37,016 nucleotides of DNA from Christensenella sp. UBA3700 (GTDB taxonomy: Bacteria; Bacillota; Clostridia; Christensenellales; UBA3700). Below are positions 24,221-33,002 of the stretch, piece by piece; the first letter of the stretch is position 1; the number at the start of each line of letters is the position of its first letter. The stretch spans positions 1 to 37,016 of the forward strand of contig DFIJ01000021.1 in the NCBI GenBank assembly GCA_002372775.1, given 5' to 3'. Below the pieces are notes generated by a model. It ran no database searches. It saw only the letters and a program-made list of their open reading frames with translations, and was not told the origin of the DNA. Position numbers and translations under genes: made by a program.

Positions 24221-26116
24221 TTAAATCTTAATCCAAATTACTGGGCAAGTACCTACATTTGAAGAGCAAGTATACGTAGTGGAGAAACTACCGCCTCCTC
24301 CCGTCTCCCAAGCCTTATCACCGTACCCACTACTTGGAGAGCGAAGTTGCCAATACCCGTAATTTATACCATTTAATCCATAGCAATAAGCGCCCTCACA
24401 CCTAGCATAATCTGTCGCAACGGCCTTTCTTTCGCTGTCTGTAGAATATAACATATTAGCTTCTTGGTAAGATAATAGATATACTTTATCGTTTGTATTA
24501 TCACATGCATATTGGTTAGTATCAGAATCTGTTGTAGCTGCACTATTATCTACTTCAGTCTCAATAATTAAAGACTTTTGTGCTTCGCTAAAAGCTTCGT
24601 TATAGAACGTGCTATTTAACCATTCTCTAATTCTAGATTCTTTATAGTTATTCCTATCATTCACGTCATATATTTGTGAGTTTATTACTTTATTGGATAA
24701 TAGCATTGCGTTGCCATTTTCAATCTTTAATACATCCCACTCAATTTGTTCGTATTTAAACCAAAATGCGTCCGTTGCTGTTTTAATGTTTTGGTAGCCA
24801 TTACTATATTGTCTCGAATCCATTCTTTCAGAAGACGAGTGCCCATAAGTTGTTTTATATGCGGTAAAGTATACACCTCTATATTTATTTCCACCGTATT
24901 CAACATCCTTATACCACATATATTCTTCACTAGAAGAATCATAACCAAAACCAGTCCACTCTTCAGAATCTGCATTTAAAACATCGGTGATTGCTGTATC
25001 CGTAACTCTTGTTTGAGGATAATAACCAAGATATACCTTATCATTGCTAATAACAGGAACTACTGTAGCCTTAATTGTTACATCTTGGCTTGGTGCATTG
25101 TATACAAAGTATTCGCCACTTGAAACGTAACTATCTTCAACTTCCCAACGAATCGTATATCCCTCTGGAATACTATTACCTTTTAATAAAATTGGGCTAC
25201 CGCATTCATATTTTCCATCATAAGTATTGCCAGATATAGCAATGCCTTGCGTTTGATTATCTATAGTGATTGAACACTTATCTAATTTCCAGTGAGCTTG
25301 TAATTCCATATTCTCAGTAACTACTGAATTTTTAAAGCTCCACAATTCATCACCATAATACCAGCCAACAAATGTATATCCTGCTTTTGTTGGCACAACG
25401 TCTGGTTTAACAACCTTAGAAAGACGCTTAATATTTTGTTGCAATGGATTTTCTGTTTCTGTTGTATTTGTAACAAAAGTTACAGTATAAGTGTCTAATT
25501 GAACATATTCATATAAATTAACCCAATTGCTATCTGTTGTGTATTTCCATTGAACATAGCCTTCGTTTGCTCTAAACTCAACATCTTTTCCATTCGCACC
25601 AGTTAAAGACGCAAGTTCTATCAATTGAGTCCAATCGCTATCATCTTCATACTTATAATTGATATATCCATTAGCGACATTAAGTTCAATTTGACTACCC
25701 TTTTCACCAGTCAAAGCAGATAAGGCAACAAGATTTGTCCAATTCTCATCTTGCTCTAATTTCCATTGGATATAGCCATTTGCAACTTGTAATTGTGCAT
25801 TGCTAGCCACTCCGTTTTGACCCTTTAGAGTATCTAATTGTAATAAATTAGTCCAAGTCGATTCATTCTTATATTTCATTTGAATATAACCATCAGCGAC
25901 TTTTAATTCAATGGCATCGCCTTTAATTGACTCAAGCCATTCTTCATAAGTGCCTTGATATCCTGCACTTACCGCGCTTATATAAATCTGATTTCTTGGA
26001 TCTTCGTTTTCGATTGTTTTTCCATTTTCTTCAATGGAAATATTTTTGCAAGCTACCGCAAGTAGTACGATAACAATTAATAATAAAAATACTAGTAAAA
26101 TATTTAGTCTTTTCAT
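24221..26116 (-). CDS. Surface lipoprotein with tandem repeats, InlB-type repeat and DUF6273-like domain
   Basis: The ATG at 26116 follows AGGTGG and gives 631 residues. A lipobox (LLAVAC, Cys23) marks a lipoprotein. Residues about 60-205 hold four imperfect 34-36-residue repeats (NGYIQxKY...WTNLxxLxxLxGxNG) like those of phage-tail or adhesin proteins. Next is an InlB B-repeat/Flg_new module (YTVTFVTNT ... GYTFVGWYYGDELW ... LQAHW). The C-terminal 250 residues resemble DUF6273: IEWDVLKIENGNAMLLSNKV, SRIREWLNSTFYNEAFSEAQ, KVYLLSYQEA and YWQLRSPSSG. It is probably an adhesin or ligand-binding protein. The domain assignment is by pattern recall. Confidence 0.85.
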   Translation of the reverse strand: MKRLNILLVFLLLIVIVLLAVACKNISIEENGKTIENEDPRNQIYISAVSAGYQGTYEEWLESIKGDAIELKVADGYIQMKYKNESTWTNLLQLDTLKGQNGVASNAQLQVANGYIQWKLEQDENWTNLVALSALTGEKGSQIELNVANGYINYKYEDDSDWTQLIELASLTGANGKDVEFRANEGYVQWKYTTDSNWVNLYEYVQLDTYTVTFVTNTTETENPLQQNIKRLSKVVKPDVVPTKAGYTFVGWYYGDELWSFKNSVVTENMELQAHWKLDKCSITIDNQTQGIAISGNTYDGKYECGSPILLKGNSIPEGYTIRWEVEDSYVSSGEYFVYNAPSQDVTIKATVVPVISNDKVYLGYYPQTRVTDTAITDVLNADSEEWTGFGYDSSSEEYMWYKDVEYGGNKYRGVYFTAYKTTYGHSSSERMDSRQYSNGYQNIKTATDAFWFKYEQIEWDVLKIENGNAMLLSNKVINSQIYDVNDRNNYKESRIREWLNSTFYNEAFSEAQKSLIIETEVDNSAATTDSDTNQYACDNTNDKVYLLSYQEANMLYSTDSERKAVATDYARCEGAYCYGLNGINYGYWQLRSPSSGYGDKAWETGGGGSFSTTYTCSSNVGTCPVIWIKI

Positions 26117-26300
26117 AGGAACCACCTTTTGAATAATTATATCTTACGAAATAATGTGAACGCTACTAATTATTTACTATTTTTACATATAGTAAATCAC
26201 AAATAGGATAATAAAACGCATATCCGTGTCTATATTCTCAAACAGTAATATATTATAATAGCACTTCAAACAGAATTGATTCTTCACTTGCTAGCGCCAC

Positions 26301-26343
26301 TGAAAAACAAACAGTCCCTCAAGTTCGACCACTCAAAGGACTG
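26301..26343 (-). terminator. Terminator of the 1196-residue surface protein gene
   Basis: CAGTCC and GGACTG pair over 6-7 bp with a 20-nt loop, followed leftward by TTTGTTTTTC. The rest of the 276-bp gap before the lipoprotein gene shows no gene. Confidence 0.65.
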
Positions 26344-26392
26344 CTTATTCAAATTATATATGATTTGTATTATTTGTTTTTATCTTTAGATA

Positions 26393-29300
26393 TTAATCTT
26401 TTTTACATTTTGCTTTAAAGCCATTTAGTATATCTGAATCTTTTAAGAAGAAATATCTAAACGTGCAATTCATAAGAAGTATTAAGACAGCGGATATAAT
26501 AGTTAGTGTACATTGATGTAAGCATAAAGATATTAAAGCAAAGATAAATAATGCATCAGAAACACATAGACCAATTAAGCCTAGAAGATTCATCTTCTTA
26601 TATAAGCAATCTAATTTACACTTTTCTACCAATCCTTTTAAGAAACCAAATCTTAAAATAACGTATACTGCCAAGAATAACAACTCAAAAATGCCGAAGA
26701 TAAGTACTACCCAACCAATACAGAAGCCATGAGCCGTGTCTTTTGTAATAAATGCAAATTCTGAGAATTTAGATACTTCAAAAACAAGTTCATCCCCTTC
26801 TTGAGTATAATCATCAATGAATTCTAAATCATCAACACTATGAATATGTAATACTCTAAATGCGCCTGCTTCAATTCCTTGAGGCAATTTTATATGAACC
26901 GAAATAACAGTTCCTTCTTTAATATCTTGAGGTTGAATCTCTGTTGCCACACCATTAATTGTTTTGATTAACTTTACATCGTATACTTTAGAAATAATGT
27001 CATCTTTTTCAAGTATGGCTAAAATCTTTGCATAATCTTGAGTATCTTTAGACTTAACACTTGTCTTTAATTCAACTTTTATTGAGATATGACCGTCAAA
27101 TACTGAACCATCCTTAATTTGGACGCTTACGCCATTATCTTCTAATGTCTTTTTCTTTACAGGGATATCTGTAACGTCCTTTGATTCACTATGACCATCA
27201 TAAGTTGCAGTAATTGTTGAAATACCCATTTCAGTTTCTGTTGAATCTTGCTTTATAACACTTGTAATTTGGGCATCATATTTTGCAATATGAGTATTAT
27301 CTCTTTCACAAACATATACAGCCTTTGCTGAATAATAATCTTGAGCCCATTCAAATTCGCTATATACATATTCATGTCCAAGTGCATCAATATCTTGAAC
27401 GTCTCTATATTCTGCTTCTGTGCCATATGTTGCTGTATATCTTGTTGTTCCCTTAACTTCGCAAGTTGCTGGAGTTTGAACAGATGAAGACATATCCGCA
27501 TCTTCATATTTAATCTCAGTTGGATTATCTGGAGAAACTAGCTTTACTTGGGCAGTTTTTCCATCTTGACTCCATACAAAAGAATCAAATACTAATGATT
27601 GAGCAATAATTACATAATGATAATCATTATCAAAAGTTGTATCTACATAATTATCAGCTGCGGCATTTTTACCTTTAAATGTATAACCATCTGGAATTGT
27701 TGCTGAATCAACATTTAATGCTTTTGTACTTTCAGCATATAATTCAAATTTCTTAAAACCTGTGACAGTTAATAAATCTGTATATATAGCATTATCTTTT
27801 GACCTAATCATTAAAGTTGCATTGTCAGAAACAGTAACATCAGCTTCAAACGCTAAAATACCACCGCAATTATTATCTAATTCCGCTAAAGACATAACTA
27901 AGGCTGCTTTATCTTTGATCACTAAATGACTGTTAGGCTCAAGCTCAATTCCGGCGTCTACCATATTGTTAATAAGAACGACAGCTTCTTTGTCTATTGT
28001 TAAAGTACCTGTCTCTAAGTCCATACCAAATTGGCCGCCACTAATTAGCATGGTTCCAGATATTGTTGAATCTGTCATAACTAAAGCGCCAATAGATACA
28101 TATAAGCCATTGGCTTGCATAATAGCTGCTCCAGCATTTACGTTTAAGCTATTTGCTGTAAATAGCCCACGAGGAACATCTTCTTTATATGCCAATGGAT
28201 TATCATTCGCTGGCATAAAATATAGTGCGCCACCATTCATCGTTAAAGCATCGTCAACTCTAACTCCAATTAAATCCGCTACTGGGAACATCATAGTTTG
28301 AATTTCCCCGCCATCAATTCTAAGCGTATCAAATAAATTTACAGCTTTGCTAGTTCCTATTGGCTCTGTTGCATCGTTACCTAATACAAGCACACCTGGA
28401 GCATTTCCAGCTTGGCCAAACACATTTAGAGTTTTTGCTGAGAATTGGCCTTCTAAAGTTAGTTTATTTGTTGCTGACCCATCACCGCTATCTGCTAAAA
28501 TCAAATTAATAACTCTATCGTTATCTTTTTGTAAAATGTTATCGTTTATAACTATGTCTTCTGAATTAACAACATACCAGCCATCTTCGTTGAATGTTGT
28601 TCCTGCGGTTACAACATTATAAACATCTACTTCTTTTTCATCAAATTCACCAGTTGTTTCATTATATTCCAAATATTTTACAGGTGCTTGTTTTATTAGC
28701 ATATAAGGCTTTTTTGTATATTGAGCATATGATCCATCATTTAAAGCAATTGCTCCATATTCGGCTGATCTATTATCTTTGCCTAAAAATTGTGTTCCAT
28801 TTTCAAGCACAATATTTGCAGCCGTAATACCTTCTGGAGAACCATATCCTTCTACCTTACCGCCTCTAACAGTTAATGTTCCTGTAGTCTCAATTTTACC
28901 GCCTTCCCAATTCGTTGCAGCTGCTACAATTTGTCCTCCATTTATAGTAATACCTGTATTTGAATACAAGCTACATACCGTGCGTGAATCTGAGGCATCA
29001 ATATTTGAGCTGTTACCAGAAATGGTAATTTCACCATCCGCATAAATACCATATCTTAAACGCTTTAAATGCGCACCAGAATTTTTAAACCTAACCTTTC
29101 CTGTTGCTTTAATGCCATAAGCCGTAACGTAAGCTCTTTCCCCTGCATGTTCATCTTGGTATGCAAATCTACTATTACCACTAAAATCACAATCCCCGGC
29201 TACATTAATACCAATATTTGCAGCATATAAACTAACTTCTGCTTTTTCGTTAAATGATACATAATCTAGTGCATTTATAAATTTATCTAATCTACGTGTA

Positions 29301-29983
29301 TCAACACCCCAATTTGATTGAAGCAAATTTGTAGTATAGAAATTAACAAACCTTGCTTCAAATGCAGTTACAGAAATGTTATCGTAATCCGTCTTGGATC
29401 CAGAGAACTCTAAACTTTGGTAACCGTTTATAATATTTATTGTATCTCCAGCCCTAAATGCTTTTTGGTTGTCTACCGGATAACAGTAAAATACAGAACG
29501 CACACAATGTAATTCAAAGTTAGCAAAATCGTTTAAATATGAACCATAAGTAGATGGATTAGTTACATTAGTCGAGAATTGAACTTCGCCATAACCACTC
29601 CAACTAAATTTATCTTCGCCATAAACTTTAAAATTCTTTGTAGAACTAATTCTACCTTCAAATTTCAATACTACGCCCTTTTTCACAATGATATTTACAT
29701 CGCCTGTAGGTGTAATATTTTGAGTTGTCACGGTAACATTTTCATCTGCAAGATACCATCCACCTGATGCGAAATTCTCCGTCGCTGTAATTTTAGTACA
29801 ATCGCTTGCTTGTTTTATTACATAATTCCCATCAAAATCATATTCACAGTAATTAACAAGCTCATCTGCATTAACTGTATTATCGACTTTTAATGCAAAT
29901 ATGGTAACAGCAAGTCCCATTACCATAATTAATACAATTGCTAAGCATATTAAACGATTTGTTTGCTTATTTGTATTACTCAT
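26393..29983 (-). CDS. Large surface protein with beta-helix region and C-terminal membrane anchor
   Basis: This 1196-residue protein has a signal sequence (hydrophobic residues about 12-31, cleavage near NADEL). The next 700 residues are rich in short beta turns (YGIYADGEITISGN, GITINGGQIVAAA, TLTVRGGKVEGYG), the pattern of pectate-lyase-like beta helices. About 790-930 are paired YTATYGTE/DALGHEY modules with CxxxNTH-like spacing. The last 110 residues hold three membrane segments (GWVVLIFGIFELLFLAVY, LGLIGLCVSDALFIFALI, TLTIISAVLILLMN) and a Lys-rich tail. The anchor is therefore multi-pass, not LPXTG. GGGGGG precedes the ATG. It shares the YGIY turn pattern with the 1-2915 protein. No catalytic residues are evident. 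Confidence 0.85.
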   Translation of the reverse strand: MSNTNKQTNRLICLAIVLIMVMGLAVTIFALKVDNTVNADELVNYCEYDFDGNYVIKQASDCTKITATENFASGGWYLADENVTVTTQNITPTGDVNIIVKKGVVLKFEGRISSTKNFKVYGEDKFSWSGYGEVQFSTNVTNPSTYGSYLNDFANFELHCVRSVFYCYPVDNQKAFRAGDTINIINGYQSLEFSGSKTDYDNISVTAFEARFVNFYTTNLLQSNWGVDTRRLDKFINALDYVSFNEKAEVSLYAANIGINVAGDCDFSGNSRFAYQDEHAGERAYVTAYGIKATGKVRFKNSGAHLKRLRYGIYADGEITISGNSSNIDASDSRTVCSLYSNTGITINGGQIVAAATNWEGGKIETTGTLTVRGGKVEGYGSPEGITAANIVLENGTQFLGKDNRSAEYGAIALNDGSYAQYTKKPYMLIKQAPVKYLEYNETTGEFDEKEVDVYNVVTAGTTFNEDGWYVVNSEDIVINDNILQKDNDRVINLILADSGDGSATNKLTLEGQFSAKTLNVFGQAGNAPGVLVLGNDATEPIGTSKAVNLFDTLRIDGGEIQTMMFPVADLIGVRVDDALTMNGGALYFMPANDNPLAYKEDVPRGLFTANSLNVNAGAAIMQANGLYVSIGALVMTDSTISGTMLISGGQFGMDLETGTLTIDKEAVVLINNMVDAGIELEPNSHLVIKDKAALVMSLAELDNNCGGILAFEADVTVSDNATLMIRSKDNAIYTDLLTVTGFKKFELYAESTKALNVDSATIPDGYTFKGKNAAADNYVDTTFDNDYHYVIIAQSLVFDSFVWSQDGKTAQVKLVSPDNPTEIKYEDADMSSSVQTPATCEVKGTTRYTATYGTEAEYRDVQDIDALGHEYVYSEFEWAQDYYSAKAVYVCERDNTHIAKYDAQITSVIKQDSTETEMGISTITATYDGHSESKDVTDIPVKKKTLEDNGVSVQIKDGSVFDGHISIKVELKTSVKSKDTQDYAKILAILEKDDIISKVYDVKLIKTINGVATEIQPQDIKEGTVISVHIKLPQGIEAGAFRVLHIHSVDDLEFIDDYTQEGDELVFEVSKFSEFAFITKDTAHGFCIGWVVLIFGIFELLFLAVYVILRFGFLKGLVEKCKLDCLYKKMNLLGLIGLCVSDALFIFALISLCLHQCTLTIISAVLILLMNCTFRYFFLKDSDILNGFKAKCKKD

Positions 29984-30349
29984 TTAAAATACCCCCCTCT
30001 TTTCTTCTAGTCTTATTTACGTGAATAATCCTTTATAATTAATCACGCTTCTAACTTTTAGTTTATATTTTTAAATATAAAGGGTCAGTATAGAGTCAAA
30101 TATCATTTAAAATATGGCAACAATTCACACGTTTTGGCAATCTTTATTTTTTGTAACCAAACAAAAATAATCTCCATCGAAGAACAATTCTTATAAGTAC
30201 CATTTCTATAACAACGCCGTCATTTTGAATAATAATGATTTCCAAAATTTATTATCTTTCTAAGCAGTGCTATCAATTTTAATAGATAATCTAATAGTTC
30301 CACGTCATCATCTTTAGCCATTACCTCGCTGCTCTAAATTTTTACGCGC
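29984..30349. other. Gene-free region upstream of the surface protein
   Basis: It contains the surface-protein leader. A TTGACT at about 30093 (leftward) could be a -35. A leftward 33-codon frame at 30220-30321 encodes an amphipathic peptide (DDVELLDYLLKLIALLRKII), but its GAGG is only 2 nt from the ATG, so I do not call a gene. Nothing else is evident. Confidence 0.4.
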
Positions 30350-30379
30350 AAAAAAGTAGAGCCGTTTTTCCGGCTCTAC
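30350..30379 (-). terminator. Terminator of the EFR1-type gene
   Basis: GTAGAGCCG and CGGCTCTAC form a perfect 9-bp stem with a 6-nt loop, followed leftward by six T residues. Confidence 0.9.
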
Positions 30380-30456
30380 CTAAATCTAAGTTTTAATCTT
30401 ATCTACTTATATCATCAATTATCTTATCTAATTGTTCTTTTGAACAATTGCGATTT

Positions 30457-31383
30457 TTATTTATAATATTTAGCGATTTTTTCTTCTGCTTCTTTAAAAT
30501 ATCTTACATAGACTGACTTACACCAGAAACCATTATAGAAATTTGCTCTTTTTACATTAATTGGATTTGTATTATCATAGGCCTCTGGATCTTCGGTATA
30601 TTCAAATGTATACGGAGTATTAACTCTCCATGAATTAAACATACCCGTCTTTATGGCATCCGTTGGGCAGAAATATGTACAACGTTGACACATTGTGCAT
30701 TTTGTACCAAATTTAATCTCCCCATTCTTCAATTTAATATTCTCAATAGGACAATTATTAACGCACTTGTGACACTTAATGCATTTTTTCTTATCTACTC
30801 TATAAAAAATCCCATTAAATTGTGAGCCAAAATGCTCTATTCTTAAAACCCAAGCATAGAATGCTGCACCCTTGACTTGTTTATATAATTCACTCTTACC
30901 TTCTAATATTGTCTTTGCATCAATTGTAATCAACTTTTGAGCTGTGTCCCACATCTTGTATGCCATTTGTTGTTTATGTCTATAAATCATATCGTATGGC
31001 ATTACATAATGATATTCGTTTTGAACATCAAACCCTTTCTTTCTTAATTTTCTAGAAAACTTTATTGCTGACGCATGATTAACAATAAGGGGTTCTGCAG
31101 ACGTATTTATAATAAATGTTCTTTTTTGATTTTTAAGAGGTTCTAAAGTTTTTACCCAGTCATACATAATCTTAGGCGCATTAAATGCATGAATAGGATA
31201 ACCTATACCTATTAAATCATACTCATCATGATTAACATCAATCTTATTCTTTACCTTATAAACCTGATTTTCTATTTTGACAAAATCTACAGAGTGTCCG
31301 CATTTTTGAAACTCGCTCTCAAACTTTTTTAAGACTCTTTCTGTATTGCCACTTCCTGTAAAAAAATAAACAAGTATCTTCAT
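30457..31383 (-). CDS. EFR1-family flavodoxin/ferredoxin protein
   Basis: This 308-residue protein is a fusion. The N-terminal flavodoxin-like domain starts MKILVYFFTGSGNTERVL, the FMN phosphate loop, with IGYPIHAFNAPKIM further on. The C-terminal 2[4Fe-4S] ferredoxin has CIKCHKCVNNCP (about 208-219) and CTMCQRCTYFCP (about 231-242), both with complete Cys sets. It would pass electrons between flavin and iron-sulfur centres in an anaerobe; the partner is not known. GGGGGG precedes the ATG. The stop lies in an A-rich 3' end, and the +1 frame remains open for a further 19 codons into a protein-like tail. Confidence 0.9.
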   Translation of the reverse strand: MKILVYFFTGSGNTERVLKKFESEFQKCGHSVDFVKIENQVYKVKNKIDVNHDEYDLIGIGYPIHAFNAPKIMYDWVKTLEPLKNQKRTFIINTSAEPLIVNHASAIKFSRKLRKKGFDVQNEYHYVMPYDMIYRHKQQMAYKMWDTAQKLITIDAKTILEGKSELYKQVKGAAFYAWVLRIEHFGSQFNGIFYRVDKKKCIKCHKCVNNCPIENIKLKNGEIKFGTKCTMCQRCTYFCPTDAIKTGMFNSWRVNTPYTFEYTEDPEAYDNTNPINVKRANFYNGFWCKSVYVRYFKEAEEKIAKYYK

Positions 31384-31510
31384 AATGCCCCCCCTCTTTA
31401 TTATACTCGCAAATACTACAGAAATAAAAAAACGCTTCTAACGCCACCTTAGTAGGGGAATTAACATCTTAAAGAGCCCCCTAATTAATGTTTAATCTTG
31501 TAAATAATAT

Positions 31511-31735
31511 TTATTTCCCTTTAACAATTTTCGCTGCATTAGCTTTCCCCTTACTGGCGCCCTTTGAATTATGCACAAGCAAAGTTGCCCTTTGATTCTT
31601 AGCCATCTGTTCACAGTACGCTTCCGCTTCCGGTTTTGTGTCAAATAACTTAATTACTTTATCGCTTCCGTGAATAAAAACCTGCCATTTACTATCTGAC
31701 GCTCTTTTTGAAACATGGTAAATCTTTGATGCCAT
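31511..31735 (-). CDS. DUF2188 domain protein
   Basis: This 74-residue basic protein has the DUF2188 pattern: YHVSKRASDSKWQVFIHGSDKVIKLFDTKPEAEAY, then a strand (ATLLVHNSKG) and a Lys/Ala-rich tail. The family is small, widespread and uncharacterised; the basic tail is compatible with nucleic-acid binding. GGGGGAGA lies close to the ATG. It is a single-gene unit. Confidence 0.85.
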   Translation of the reverse strand: MASKIYHVSKRASDSKWQVFIHGSDKVIKLFDTKPEAEAYCEQMAKNQRATLLVHNSKGASKGKANAAKIVKGK

Positions 31736-31808
31736 AATCTCCCCCTATAACAAAAATCTTTGTTTTTATCATTTTATAACCTAAATAAAATCAATCGTAA
31801 TAAAAGAC

Positions 31809-31840
31809 AAAGAGAAGCTCCTTTTTGGCAACTTCTCTTT
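31809..31840 (-). terminator. Terminator of the SDR gene
   Basis: AAAGAGAAG and CTTCTCTTT form a perfect 9-bp stem with a 14-nt loop, then a T-rich tail leftward (GTCTTTTATT). It begins 34 bp after the stop; its other flank is also T-rich, so it may work both ways. Confidence 0.7.
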
Positions 31841-31874
31841 CTTTTTATTATCGTAATATCCGTTTACTTGTGAA

Positions 31875-32648
31875 TTATAGACAAGTCCAACCACCATCAA
31901 TACATAATAATTGTCCTGTTGTATAAGATGACGCATCACTTGCAAAATAGATTACAGCACCATCTAACTCGCCTGTCTTTCCTGCTCTTCCCATTGGGCA
32001 ATAAGCATTTTCAATTTGATCCATAACACCAGCGCCAAATACACCTTGTGTCATTTCACTCTCAAAATAAGCAGGTCCAATTGCGTTAACCGTAATGCCA
32101 CTCTTAGCCCATTCTGTAGCTAAGCCCTTTGTTAGCATCTTTACGCCGCCTTTTGCTGTGGCATAAACAGTAATTGGCCATGTATTTGCAGCCATAGTAA
32201 CTTCGCTATGAATTGATCCTACATTTATAATCTTTCCATATCCTCTCTTAATCATTCCCTTTGCAACTTCTCTTGCAACAAAGAATAATGAGTTTAGATT
32301 TGTATTAATAACCTTATTCCATACTTCTGCAGGCATTTCAGTAGCAGGAGCTAAATCGCCAACGCCAGCATTGTTAACTAAAATATCAATCTTACCAAAC
32401 TTTGCTTCGCAAGCTTTAACCATCTCAACAATGTCATTATTATTTGTAACGTCGCATTTAACAGCAAAAGCATCAACACCCATAGCGGCTAATTCTTCTT
32501 GAACTTTTGCAAGTTTTTCAACTCTTCTTGCGGCAATACATACCTTTGCACCTTGACGACCTAAGGCTTTTGCAAATTGGACACCTAATCCGCTAGATGC
32601 TCCAGTAACTAGAGCTACTTTTCCTGATAAATCAAATAAATCTTTCAT
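31875..32648 (-). CDS. SDR-family NAD(P)-dependent dehydrogenase
   Basis: This 257-residue classical short-chain dehydrogenase has TGASSGLGVQFA (cofactor loop), CDVTNND, NNAGVGD, catalytic Ser in INVGSIHS, the YATAK catalytic Tyr/Lys and a C-terminal ASSYTTGQLLCIDGGW. An Arg pair after the second strand (AARRVEK) favours NADP. It resembles gluconate 5-dehydrogenase and 3-oxoacyl-ACP reductase members; substrate cannot be settled. It is a single-gene unit with GGGGG before the ATG. Its promoter has a perfect Rex-type operator directly upstream, so it is probably induced when NADH/NAD rises. Confidence 0.93.
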   Translation of the reverse strand: MKDLFDLSGKVALVTGASSGLGVQFAKALGRQGAKVCIAARRVEKLAKVQEELAAMGVDAFAVKCDVTNNNDIVEMVKACEAKFGKIDILVNNAGVGDLAPATEMPAEVWNKVINTNLNSLFFVAREVAKGMIKRGYGKIINVGSIHSEVTMAANTWPITVYATAKGGVKMLTKGLATEWAKSGITVNAIGPAYFESEMTQGVFGAGVMDQIENAYCPMGRAGKTGELDGAVIYFASDASSYTTGQLLCIDGGWTCL

Positions 32649-32686
32649 TAATTAATCCCCCATATTATTTTGATTTTCACTTATAT

Positions 32687-32715
32687 ATTATATGGCATTT
32701 AAACGCTTACCTCAA
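32687..32715 (-). promoter_or_regulatory. Promoter of the SDR gene
   Basis: Read leftward it is TTGAGG, 17-bp spacer and TATAAT, about 38 bp before the ATG. Confidence 0.75.
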
Positions 32716-32721
32716 CATCTA

Positions 32722-32739
32722 TTGTTAATTTTTTAACAA
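32722..32739. promoter_or_regulatory. Rex (redox repressor) operator
   Basis: TTGTTAATTTTTTAACAA is an exact match to the Clostridia-type Rex consensus TTGTTAAnnnnTTAACAA. It lies 6 bp upstream of the SDR -35 box. The feo operon terminator separates it from feo. The rex gene is not in the window. Confidence 0.85.
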
Positions 32740-32771
32740 ATATTTTTAGCCACGTGTCTATTAAAGAGAAA

Positions 32772-32799
32772 TCGCAAGCAAAGTAACCCCCGCTCGCGA
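32772..32799 (-). terminator. Terminator of the feo operon
   Basis: TCGCGAGC and GCTTGCGA pair over 8 bp (one G-U) with a 12-nt loop, followed leftward by TTTCTCTTT. It lies about 35 bp after the last feo gene. Confidence 0.65.
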
Positions 32800-32832
32800 C
32801 TTCAATTTTGGTTTATATTGGACTACGTTATA

Positions 32833-33000
32833 TTATTGTCTTTTATTTGTCTTAGCATACATACACGCTTTGCAATGTGAGCAATCTCCGCCACAATCAC
32901 AAGAACTCTTTCCTTGTTTCTTTCTTATAATCGATGCTGTTATTACCCCTATAACAAATAACGCACATGCTATAACTAAAACAATTTCAAATATTTTCAT
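32833..33000 (-). CDS. FeoB-associated Cys-rich membrane protein
   Basis: A 55-residue frame: MKIFEIVLVI start, one membrane helix (about 4-25), a basic stop (RKKQGK) and a cysteine cluster CDCGGDCSHCKAC (34-46). This matches the FeoB-associated Cys-rich protein family, a small partner found next to FeoB. It starts 2 bp after the FeoB stop, with GAGG 8 nt upstream. The cysteines may bind iron or take part in delivering it. FeoC is absent and this protein may take its place. Confidence 0.93.
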   Translation of the reverse strand: MKIFEIVLVIACALFVIGVITASIIRKKQGKSSCDCGGDCSHCKACMYAKTNKRQ

Positions 33001-33002
33001 TA

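Noticed and set aside
27966..29045. Several rightward open frames within the large surface-protein gene
   Set aside because: They are antisense shadows of a repetitive coding region with no start signals.
30220..30321. Leftward 33-codon frame encoding an amphipathic peptide
   Set aside because: GAGG is only 2 nt from the ATG and there is no promoter or neighbour to support a small-protein or toxin call.
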